Assembly: GCA_030374805.1 (NCBI GenBank)
Contig: JARGSG010000025.1
Coordinates: forward strand, 558,001-622,000
Direction of reading: 5' to 3'
Source: Gracilaria gracilis
Lineage: Eukaryota > Rhodophyta > Florideophyceae > Gracilariales > Gracilariaceae
DNA length: 64,000 nt
A program made the position numbers and the translations under genes. The notes under the pieces were generated by a model. The model made no database searches and was not told the origin of the DNA. It worked only from the letters and a program-made list of their open reading frames with translations. Positions 53,478 through 62,126 of this stretch are shown here, piece by piece (the first letter of the stretch is position 1; every line of letters starts with the position of its first letter).

Positions 53478-53646
53478 CGAGCGGCACGAGCGATGCACCT
53501 CCACTTGGGCGTTTTTGTCAAAGTTTCGCTTTTGCCGACAGCTCACTTTCACTTTTCGCTTCGCTCATGCCACAAGCGCCGCGCGCCGCTATACCGCTCC
53601 TCATCAACCGGCTGTGTCTGCAACATGGGTGACGCACCAGTCAGAA

Positions 53647-54586
53647 ATGGCGACCGATGCGTCTCCGTCAAGCATGTGGGCGCTCATTGACCAGCATCGC
53701 ATTCACTCTCGCAACCAGCAACTTCGTCTAAACCGCTCTATAATAGATGCCAAACTGCAACAAGAGCACTTGAAGCACTGGAAGGTCCAACCGAATCATG
53801 AAGCTTTCAAGTCAGTAGGCGGTCAGATAGGGCGCACCATGCTCATTTCGTGGCTGTATGACGCATGCAGCACACGCAATCTGAAGCCTTCAATACCATT
53901 TCTTGCCGTCAACTACGTGGACCGAATGCTGTCAACAGGCTGCCATTCTCCGAGCCTAGCACAGATCGTCGCATCAGTTTGCATTCGCCTTGCAGCAAAG
54001 ATGGAGCAAGTCGGAGGAGACAACATGGATGTTCCAAACTTCACGCACCGTCCTCTTCCACTGCATTTTGAGCTATATGTTCTCGACTCGTTGAAGTGGC
54101 AGATGAATGTTCCTACCATCCATTCGTTTTTCACCATGTTTGCCGACCTGGTTTGGTTGCCGCCTTGCTCACGGGCTCGGGCAGTGGAATATGCAAAGCA
54201 CATATCTCTCTGTGAGTTTTTTCTTCCACCAACGAACCTTCATATTATTAGTTGATTGATCTCTGACTCAGCAACCAGGTGTGGAATCTCAACATTTTTA
54301 CCCGTCATCTCTTGCGTTGGTGTGTATCCTCTTGCTGGAACAGCATAGTCTGTTGCCTCTTCCTTGCAAGACGCTTGCTTTCGGGCTTGTACGCGAGCTA
54401 AGGCTAAATGCAAACGAGGTGTCTGACGCGTTCAAGACATTTCGACATGTTTGCTTCTCTTTCAATTGTGAACACCATGACGATGATCATTATCAACAAA
54501 ATGGCACAGACAGCTCGTCCACCACGGCGTATCCCGACTCAACTTCGACACAAAGCTCTACTGCACAACCTGACGTGCCAGCATGA
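53647..54586 (+). CDS. Cyclin, two exons
   Basis: Exons 53647-54211 and 54279-54586, about 290 residues from MATDASPSSMWALID; an in-frame ATG at 53422 would add 75 basic residues. The cyclin box spans about 60-165: GRTMLISWLYDACSTRNLKPS, FLAVNYVDRMLS, CIRLAAKMEQ with the CDK-contacting Lys-Glu, and LDSLKWQMNVPTIHSFF. The second exon completes the C-terminal cyclin fold (YPSSLALVCILLLEQ). It looks most like a G1/D- or A-type cyclin, but the subclass is unsure; an LxCxE motif is not seen. An upstream ATG at 53626 starts a short overlapping frame that could reduce translation. Confidence 0.8.
54212..54278 (+). other. Intron of the cyclin gene
   Basis: 67 nt; GTGAGT donor and ACCAG acceptor at 54278. 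The nearer CTCAG acceptor at 54271 would break the frame. Confidence 0.8.
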
Positions 54587-54714
54587 TGCACAGGACATTG
54601 TGATGGGAAGGCTACCGCGCATGCGTTCGACTGCAGCAGATGAATGTGACAACGAAAAGGGGCTGTGAACTGTACACTTCATATGTTTAAAGAATCGATG
54701 GCTTAAGGTGTAGT

Positions 54715-55551
54715 CTATGATTTTGGATAAGTGAGCTGCCAACCTTTCTTATTAGCAGTAACCACAGCCAAAGCCCTTAGCACTTCGAACTTTTCCATAG
54801 ATTTCTCTCCCATAGCAGCCATGAGTGTCTTGCTAGTCACAGGAGCATTATCCTGCGCGTGCAAAAATGTGAACACCTTTTCGTAGAACGCATTAATCTC
54901 TACAAGCTTCCCAGCGCGAACTTTGATATTCCGCGGCAGGCGATTATAGGACGCTTTCAAAATGGGTTGAAACGAATGGGATGCAGCGCGATTAGAGTTT
55001 GCAGTGGGGGTGGGGGCCTGAGATGAGCTGGGCTTCGATTTCTGTTTTTGTTTAAGCTTTTGCTTTTGCTTGGGATTCCGTGGAGGTTGCTTGGTAACTG
55101 GGGATTTGATAACTGGGGATTTGATAACTGGGCTCTCCAGGGCCGCAACTCGATCTGGATTAAGGTCTATATTCTCCTGAGGCGGAAGTATATGGGCAGA
55201 AAGCGCGTCGGTAGTAGCTTGAAAGCTAGCAACGAGTTCAGCTGTGTGTCGATGCAATTGTAGCGAAGGGTCAACGAGAGGCGCTACGCGAGAAGCGAAG
55301 TGATGACATTGATCCAACTGCCGTTGGCAAAGCGAAACGATTTGAGCCTTGGATTGATAGATGTGAAGCATGCGCTGGCGAAGCTCCGGCAGCTGTTTCT
55401 CCAACTTGCGAAGAGTCGAAAGCAATTCGAGAGCTTCAGAGTGTGGACCGAGCTCGGCCTGCAGGCGGTTGGAGAGTTGGTTGACCTGCGTATTGGCGCT
55501 GTTGAGCGCGACGTGCAGCGCATCTAACGCGGCGTTAGCCGAGGCAGTCAT
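54715..55551 (-). CDS. SKA1-like kinetochore protein
   Basis: 278 residues from the ATG at 55551; upstream in-frame ATGs exist but add nothing recognisable. Residues 1-110 are heptad-rich coiled coil (NTQVNQLSNRL, LSTLRKLEKQLPELRQRML). A Lys/Gln/Pro-rich basic linker includes SPVIK repeats, a CDK-type phosphorylation pattern. The C-terminal 90 residues resemble the SKA1 microtubule-binding winged helix (LPRNIKVRAGKLVEINAFYEKV ... MEKFEVLRALAVV). SKA couples kinetochores to microtubules. The match is by pattern, so this is moderate. It is convergent with the cyclin gene, 128 bp apart. Confidence 0.5.
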   Translation of the reverse strand: MTASANAALDALHVALNSANTQVNQLSNRLQAELGPHSEALELLSTLRKLEKQLPELRQRMLHIYQSKAQIVSLCQRQLDQCHHFASRVAPLVDPSLQLHRHTAELVASFQATTDALSAHILPPQENIDLNPDRVAALESPVIKSPVIKSPVTKQPPRNPKQKQKLKQKQKSKPSSSQAPTPTANSNRAASHSFQPILKASYNRLPRNIKVRAGKLVEINAFYEKVFTFLHAQDNAPVTSKTLMAAMGEKSMEKFEVLRALAVVTANKKGWQLTYPKS

Positions 55552-56366
55552 GATGGAGAAGACGGCGTGGATAGTAGTGTGATGTGATCCCGGAAGCTGT
55601 GTGTTGTTCGGCGATGTGGAAAATAGGAGAAGCGCCATCGGCTGCATCATTTGAAATTTAAAATTTGAATTCACTGTTTTCTGCTCCGAACGGACCGTCG
55701 CCCGGGCCCCGGATCGATGGGCGATGACAAACAGCATTGCTCGGAGCAATTTGCTCCTGCAAAGCATTCCAACTCGTGAGAGTTGGGACTTGTGACTGAA
55801 GTGTTTGATACCTTTCGTACATGGACGGCTCTGAGAACTTCGTTACTCTACAAGTTGCTGTCATATCCAGTCGGGCGCGCATGGAAGAATCTTCCATCTG
55901 TGATGTCTAGCTCTACCGTTGGTACAGGTACCGTTGTACTGGTAACGCTATCTATCCTTTGAATCAAGCAAGTTTGGCAAACAGCTGCTGATGTTCGAAT
56001 TAAACACGGAACCAACTTCGTCTGTACCTGCGGTCCTTCTGCAATGCATATTCTCCCCTTTGAAACTGGAACGAAAACTACAAATACTCGTCCAATACCG
56101 GAACCAAGAGCTTTGAATTAGACTCGATTAGCTAAAAGTGCTCGACAAACCCCTGCGACTTAAGATAATGGTATTCCGCAGTGACACGAATCGGGAGAAA
56201 TGAATCATGAACTTCGTCAACATGATAGCTTCCATGACATGAACATCAACTACTTTCGTAACTCCCCTTCAGCCATCTCTAAAGAAGAAACTGCTCCGGC
56301 GATTTGGCATTTCTCTTCTGCAGCACACAACCGAGCGCAATCTTCTTGTGCTGATCGTTGATAGGA
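55552..56366. other. Intergenic
   Basis: About 0.8 kb without a gene. It holds an exact TACCGTTGGT (55914-55923) next to GGTACC. Confidence 0.5.
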
Positions 56367-56999
56367 ATGGGATTTTTATACAAGCGAAATCACACCGGAT
56401 GTATTCTCCTCTTCAGCATGGTTATTCTATCGGTGCAAACTGCTCTGATTCACACTTCACATAGATACCAAGAAACAAATCAAACCATGCCTATCAACGA
56501 TTCCCGGGAGATATCTGGTATCTGGCCTGTCACCAAACTCATTTCCTTACTAGGACCAACGGTATCGATCTATATATACAATGAACTGTACAGAGCTTTT
56601 GAGAAGCACGGTCCACTGCTAAGTGCCAGGTTTCAGACCGTTGTCAGAAAACTCAATTCGAAAACCGACGGTGCGGCAGAAAGTGGCCGACTTCGCTCTA
56701 TCCCCCGCTCATTCAGAAAGGAAGATAACCCGTTTGTTCTGAAGATTGCAAACGAGGTTGTCCGTATAACAAACATGCGGCTTAGAGAGAAGGCTGTTGT
56801 TTCAAGACTTCAAATGGATGATGATCAATACGAACTGAGTCGGAGACACGCAGCTTCTGATGTTACCCGCGTGGCCGTCAATGTCCTAGAAGATGTGTTA
56901 CAAAAAGGATGCGGTGCAACTCTTGATTCAAAAGAAAAGCTCGCTGTGCGATCCATGATTAAGGGATCCATTGCGCAGTATGCCGGTGACCGATCATAG
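56367..56999 (+). CDS. Unknown protein with an N-terminal signal anchor
   Basis: 210 residues from the ATG at 56367; the frame begins at a TTG three codons earlier. The N-terminus has one hydrophobic segment (GCILLFSMVILSVQTALIHTS), then a charged, mainly helical soluble part (AFEKHGPLLSARFQTVVRKLNSK; NEVVRITNMRLREKAVVSRLQMDDDQYELSRRHAASDVTRVAVNVLEDVLQKG). I recognise no family. The length, codon texture and the lack of a better frame support a real gene. Confidence 0.55.
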   Translation: MGFLYKRNHTGCILLFSMVILSVQTALIHTSHRYQETNQTMPINDSREISGIWPVTKLISLLGPTVSIYIYNELYRAFEKHGPLLSARFQTVVRKLNSKTDGAAESGRLRSIPRSFRKEDNPFVLKIANEVVRITNMRLREKAVVSRLQMDDDQYELSRRHAASDVTRVAVNVLEDVLQKGCGATLDSKEKLAVRSMIKGSIAQYAGDRS

Positions 57000-57133
57000 C
57001 ACATTCACCTTTTCCGTGCAATGTGAGTACGCAGTAAGATGCTTCCTGCGCAGATTTTGGGACTTGAGATCATATGGATTTGTAATTACATGCTCCTTCG
57101 TAAGAAGAGCAGAGAAACACACCAATGTTTGTG

Positions 57134-58858
57134 TCAGCGTCTTTGTCGTCGTGAGGGTCTCTTCACGCGAATAGGAACGCCTTCAAAGCCGAATTCATGA
57201 CGCAGTGCATTTGAAAGTGCTCGAAGGTAGTTCATTGACACGGCAGACGACCCATCCAATCTAAACATAGGAGGGCGAATCTTTTTCTGCGTGATGAACT
57301 TGGTGACTCCAATACGATTTCGCCGCTCCCCTCTCGTTCCGCCGCCGACGGACATACGGTCATTAAAGTTTTTCACAAATCGGTTCAGAGCCGAGGTGGG
57401 TACTCGCTTCTCCCATCGTTCGCGAGCACGTTGCACAGCTTCGTACAGACGTTTGCCCTGCGTCGGATCATCTTGCCAGTTCTTCGCAGACATTTCAACC
57501 ACTTGTACTCCTTTCAACTGTTCCAGCTTGTTATCAACTTCGTAGCGCAGTCGAGCTCTCCAGTCGCGCATGTCATGTTGATGCAATATATCCATCTTAT
57601 TAACTACGAGTACAACAGCGCGTCCTTCGGTAACAACCACATCCAAGAGCTTGACATCTTGACGAGTGAGTGATTCCAAAGCATCAATGACGACCACAAC
57701 GACATGGCTGGATCTGAGCGCTTGTAGAGAAGCCCTTACCATAAGTCTTTCGAGATTGTCGTTAGTAACCTTGGCCTCCGCGCGAACGCCAGGGGTGTCA
57801 ACGAGCCATACGGGTGGGTACTCAGAGCGTTGATAGTCGGCAGTCCACGGGCTCAAAACAGCGTCACGTGTGACACCAGCTGCGGCAGCGACGATAGAAC
57901 GCTGCTCACCAACAAGTTGATTGAGAAGCGTGGATTTACCGACGTTCGGGCGGCCAATGATAGATACGATAAGCTTCCGAAGAGGCTGTTCGCGGAGGCG
58001 CGCAGAAGTGGCAATGACAAGCTCATCATCAAAAGACTGGCGAATCTGAGCCTCTTGCTCGCTTATTGGTGACGAAGAGTGCGTGAGTTGAGGCGGGTGT
58101 TGTTTGACGGGCGGTGGGGCGGGTACGTGACGAATGCGCTCGTAGAGATCGGCGAAACCTAGAGCATGCTCTGCTGAGATGAGAACAGGATCACCGAAGC
58201 CCAACTCGTAAGCATCGATGGCACGCTTGTGCGAGTCGGCCACGTCGCACTTGTTAGCGACGAGAATGAGGGACTTTTGCGGGGTGAGGCACGAACGCAA
58301 CCACTTGGCATGGGCGTGGTCCAAGGCGGTGACGCCGACGGACGCATCGACAATAAACAGAATGAGGTTGGAGTGGTTGACGGCGTGAATGGTAGCATCC
58401 CTCATGTGCGCATAAACGCGGCGATACGCAGCATGTTCGCAATGCGCAACAGCGTCAACCAGCGAGGTGCCGTCCACAAAGGGCACATCGTCCGCAGTGT
58501 CAGTATCGGCATCGGCGCGCACAGCGCTCTCCAAGCCGGGCGTGTCCACGACGTTGAGCAACAGATCAGCCACGGCGCCCGCGGCGCGGCGAGAATCGCG
58601 CGTAACTCCCGGCAACGGGTGAACGACGGAGCGCACGAAGGCCAGTGGCGGCGCGCCCTGCGCGTCGGTGTGGCGCCCCTTGACGGCGGCGGCCAGCCGG
58701 TTGAACAGCGTGGACTTGCCGACGTTGGGCCGCCCCACCAGCGCGGCGGTGAGGCGCGTGTGCGCGTACACGGTGGGCGCGGGCGCGGAGCGCGCGCCCA
58801 CGCTCGGTAGCACGTCGGCGTGCAGCGCGCGCGCGCCACGCCATAGCGCCCAGCGCAT
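57134..58858 (-). CDS. der: Double GTPase Der (EngA), organellar
   Basis: 574 residues from the ATG at 58858; the upstream GC-rich frame is read-through. Two tandem TRAFAC GTPase domains each have GRPNVGKST, an effector Thr (GVTRD), DTPG and NKxD (NKCD, NKMD). A C-terminal KH-like domain follows (RVPTSALNRFVKNF, FITQKKIRPPMF, SMNYLRALSNALRHEFGFEGVPIRV). Der assembles the 50S subunit; in algae and plants the nuclear copy serves the plastid. Insertions relative to bacterial Der (about 440-490 residues) lie in the first G domain and linker. It is divergent from E2F. Confidence 0.93.
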   Translation of the reverse strand: MRWALWRGARALHADVLPSVGARSAPAPTVYAHTRLTAALVGRPNVGKSTLFNRLAAAVKGRHTDAQGAPPLAFVRSVVHPLPGVTRDSRRAAGAVADLLLNVVDTPGLESAVRADADTDTADDVPFVDGTSLVDAVAHCEHAAYRRVYAHMRDATIHAVNHSNLILFIVDASVGVTALDHAHAKWLRSCLTPQKSLILVANKCDVADSHKRAIDAYELGFGDPVLISAEHALGFADLYERIRHVPAPPPVKQHPPQLTHSSSPISEQEAQIRQSFDDELVIATSARLREQPLRKLIVSIIGRPNVGKSTLLNQLVGEQRSIVAAAAGVTRDAVLSPWTADYQRSEYPPVWLVDTPGVRAEAKVTNDNLERLMVRASLQALRSSHVVVVVIDALESLTRQDVKLLDVVVTEGRAVVLVVNKMDILHQHDMRDWRARLRYEVDNKLEQLKGVQVVEMSAKNWQDDPTQGKRLYEAVQRARERWEKRVPTSALNRFVKNFNDRMSVGGGTRGERRNRIGVTKFITQKKIRPPMFRLDGSSAVSMNYLRALSNALRHEFGFEGVPIRVKRPSRRQRR

Positions 58859-59506
58859 GACGAAGAGTACCCCGCGAGCGACGCGCCGAACGGTGTGGCG
58901 CCGAACGGAGTGGGCGCGCGGACGCGAGCGCGAGCGGAAGGGGCGGCCGGCGCGCAGCTCACGCGCACGGCACGCGCTGCCACTGGCCCACGGCCACGCG
59001 CGGCGGCGGCCACGCGCGGCGGCGGCCACGCGCGGCGGCGGCCACGTGCGGCGGCGGCCACGCGCGAGCGAGCGCGTGCGCGCCGCGCGCCGGCCAGTTG
59101 GCGCCAAGCTCAAAAAAGCAAAACGTGCGCCGTTCCCGCGCTTTGGCGGGGGCGGGGGCGGCGCGCGCGAGTCCGAACGGGCCCGGCGCTGGCGGCTGCC
59201 CCAACGGGCGCGGCCTTTCCATTCGGCGCTTGGCTTGTATGATATCTATCTCTACGTCAGAGCAGCGGCGGTCAGCGGCGGTTGCGCCGCCACCTAGCAG
59301 AGCCATCGCGAAGGCAATCTCGCAACGTTTCGCCGCGCCTCCACGCGAGCGCGTCTCTCGCCACGCCTCGCTGCGGCCACGTTCGTCGCCTGCCGCCTCC
59401 CCACCCCCCACCGCCACCGCCACCCCGCGCGCGCTTTTTATCGTTGCGTTTCGCACGCGCTCTTCGCGTGATTGTGCATCGCCCTCACCTGCTGCGCTTC
59501 CGTGCC
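58859..59506. promoter_or_regulatory. Divergent Der/E2F promoter with E2F-type sites
   Basis: 648 bp of GC-rich DNA. It contains TTGGCGCCAA (59098-59107), TTCCCGCG (59133-59140), TTTGGCGGG (59142-59150) and TTCGGCGC (59221-59228), all close to the E2F consensus TTTSSCGC. Confidence 0.5.
58991..59065 (+). repeat. 16-bp GC-rich tandem repeat
   Basis: About 4.5 units of GGCCACGCGCGGCGGC, one with a T substitution (GGCCACGTGCGGCGGC). Confidence 0.85.
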
Positions 59507-60685
59507 ATGGCTTCCGCTGCCGCTCCGTCCTCGCCCGGGCCACCGCCCCCGCTCCCCCCCGCCATCGCGTCCAAATCCGTCCCGTCCCCGTCCGCTACTC
59601 CCATTCGTGCCCCGTCGGTTCACCAATCTGTTGCCGCCAGTACGCTCACCGCCCTTGATCAATCCCCATCTGCCGCCGCCGCCGCCGCCGCCGCTGCTGA
59701 CCAGCGCTCTCTCAAGCGTCCGCGCAACAACGCTGCGCGCCCTGCTGAAACCGTCGACCGCAAGCCCAAGAAGAAGACTTCGATGCTTGTCGAGGACAAG
59801 ACCTGTCGCTATGACAGCAGCCTCGGCTTGCTCACCACCAAGTTCGTCAACCTGCTCAAGGATAGCAAGGACGGCGTTCTCGATTTGAACATGGCTGCCG
59901 AGTGTCTACACGTACAGAAGAGACGAATCTACGATATCACCAACGTGCTGGAAGGCATTGGAATCATCGAGAAGAAGAGCAAGAACAATATCAAGTGGCG
60001 TCATCAACTCTCCACTACCCCCTCATCGCAGCAGGAGCTCGCCGCCCTCAGAAAGGAGTTTGACATCCTCAGCGCCGAGGAACGTGACTTGGATCAACAA
60101 ATAGACTCCATGCAGGCCGCCTTGAAGGAGCTTGCATCCGGTGAACAATGTGCCGCCTATGCCTATGTCACGCATCACGATATTAAGGCTATTCCCGAAC
60201 TGCGTGGCGATACGCTCATAGCTATCAAGGCTCCTCCTGGAACTGAGCTCGAGGTCCCGGATCCTGATGATGGAATGCCATACGGTGAGCGCCGCTACCA
60301 GGTGTTTGTCAAGAGCAACTCCGGCCCTATTGACTGCCTGCTTGTGTCACAGGGCGGTGAAGATCCTCCAGTCAAGTCTGAACCGTCCACTTCGAGACAA
60401 AATGGTACCCCGCACTTTACACCCGAGCTTTCCATTGCTAATCCACCTGTACCAAATGTGTTGGAGGATGAGGACCAAGATGTCATGGGTATTTTAAGAC
60501 TTTCACCCGCACACACCGAACAAGAGTTCTTCTATTCGTTTGATGATACCGGATTAGAAGATCACCATGGTCTGGCAGATCTATATGACACCGTCATGAC
60601 AAACTCCGAGAAGGGTTTGCCAGATGTGGGCGACATCAGTGCTCCCCCATTATCGGCTAACGAACAACTTCCAGACGTGCCTTGA
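59507..60685 (+). CDS. E2F transcription factor
   Basis: 392 residues from the ATG at 59507 (gccATGG). An Ala/Pro-rich N-terminus is followed by a basic stretch (KRPRNN, RKPKKK). The winged-helix DNA-binding domain (101-166) carries [17 protein letters not shown] and [14 protein letters not shown]. The leucine-zipper/marked-box region spans 175-290. The C-terminal element [18 protein letters not shown] corresponds to the retinoblastoma-binding motif of activator E2Fs (compare animal FGLEEGEGIRDLFD). With a DP partner and Rb control it drives G1/S genes. No intron. Its own promoter carries E2F sites, so autoregulation is plausible. Confidence 0.93.
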   Translation: MASAAAPSSPGPPPPLPPAIASKSVPSPSATPIRAPSVHQSVAASTLTALDQSPSAAAAAAAAADQRSLKRPRNNAARPAETVDRKPKKKTSMLVEDKTCRYDSSLGLLTTKFVNLLKDSKDGVLDLNMAAECLHVQKRRIYDITNVLEGIGIIEKKSKNNIKWRHQLSTTPSSQQELAALRKEFDILSAEERDLDQQIDSMQAALKELASGEQCAAYAYVTHHDIKAIPELRGDTLIAIKAPPGTELEVPDPDDGMPYGERRYQVFVKSNSGPIDCLLVSQGGEDPPVKSEPSTSRQNGTPHFTPELSIANPPVPNVLEDEDQDVMGILRLSPAHTEQEFFYSFDDTGLEDHHGLADLYDTVMTNSEKGLPDVGDISAPPLSANEQLPDVP

Positions 60686-62126
60686 GAATTTAGTCATCCA
60701 CACCGGTCTCGTGTATGGCTTACGCTGTTCTCTCTTGATCAGTACCCGCTGTCAAACCAAACTTTTTCTTTCCACAGCTCACCAATTGCGAACATCACCG
60801 TATCGTTCGTTTTTGCTGGTGCTAGTTTGATCACAACTGTTCTGCACGTGGTTTGGTAGACGACTTCGTCGGGTTGCAAATGAGGCCTGTGTGGAACCAG
60901 ACGGCAAAGATTCAAAATACGCACGTCTGTACAGTTTAATCTCTGATTTGACTACATCACGGCAGCACTGTTTTCGTCTTGTTCAGTGTGCACTTACTCT
61001 GATTCGACAATTCGGGGTCACTACATGATACACTCGTAGATGACCACTCCCGCTCTCTGGTATTTGAGCTCCTTCAACGACTTCAACTCAACTATTTCCC
61101 GTGTTAAACCCATACGTGCCAACGGGTTGTTTACCCCGACAAGAGTCGTTGTTGGATTGGTGTACATTATCATGATATGAGGTTTTTTGTGCAAAGAAGG
61201 ATATGTAGAACCTAACTTCATCGCAATGTTTTCGACAGAGCAAAGGGGAACGTGTCTTAGCTTAACTTTTTTTTTTGGGAGCGTAGAAGTGTACCTGTAA
61301 AAAATCTGAGCGGGATGTTTGGCAATCCTCCAACTGGCTGTACGAATTACTTGGCCAAGACTACACACTTGCACAAGTACTGAACGATTCAATCTGGGAC
61401 AGTGGGAACGATAGGATCCCCCAAAGCGAAAGTGATTTGCTCAATAATTACCGCAGAACCCATTGCAAGAAGTACTGGAAACTAAAAAGCTTCTTTGGCC
61501 AAAACGATATTGGCAAAGAACGTACCATACTGAATCGGTATCAGCGGGGCATCAACTAGTGTCTAAATAAATATCTACCGGAGCGCCACAAAACCATTTC
61601 AGGTCCTCAGCCGAGGTGAACGACTCCCGTGTTCTTCCACGAAGAGATGTGACCAAGGCGATAGATAAGAAGGCTAGGAGAGTTCGCGGTCGTGATAACC
61701 CTTTTCACATTCGAAATGACGTAGATCAGCAAGCTGTTCGCATCATGATGAGGAAAAAAGGGTTTGATCATGTGAATTAATTTGAGGACATTGGATCTAA
61801 AAATGGCTTCGGCAGAAATATCAAACGTAGCAGGGAATCGCCGTGGTACGCACGGGATTTGTCTACGTGTACTGGATCTGTACTACAATAGCACACGATG
61901 TGGACCATGAGTAATGCCGGCGGTTAAGACTCTGCTTTTGATCCCAGCTCTCGCCTTCGCCACTCTACCGATTCACTTGTATTGGAGTTGCTCACTGTTT
62001 AACGTTGGAACCAAATGCCGTTCATTGCCGCACGACGCAGAAGGTTTTCCTATCCCATTCGCACACAGTTTCAGGCAAGATATCTGAATAGCTCAAACGG
62101 TCTATGCGCGGAAAGAAACTGAAAGA
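60686..62126. other. Intergenic, no convincing gene
   Basis: About 1.4 kb. A 66-codon minus-strand frame (ATG near 61221, to 61021) has the string GVNNPLARMGL but no family match. Nothing else is supported. Confidence 0.45.

Noticed and set aside
61021-61221. 66-codon minus-strand frame with GVNNPLARMGL
   Set aside because: Short, no family, no promoter or neighbour support.
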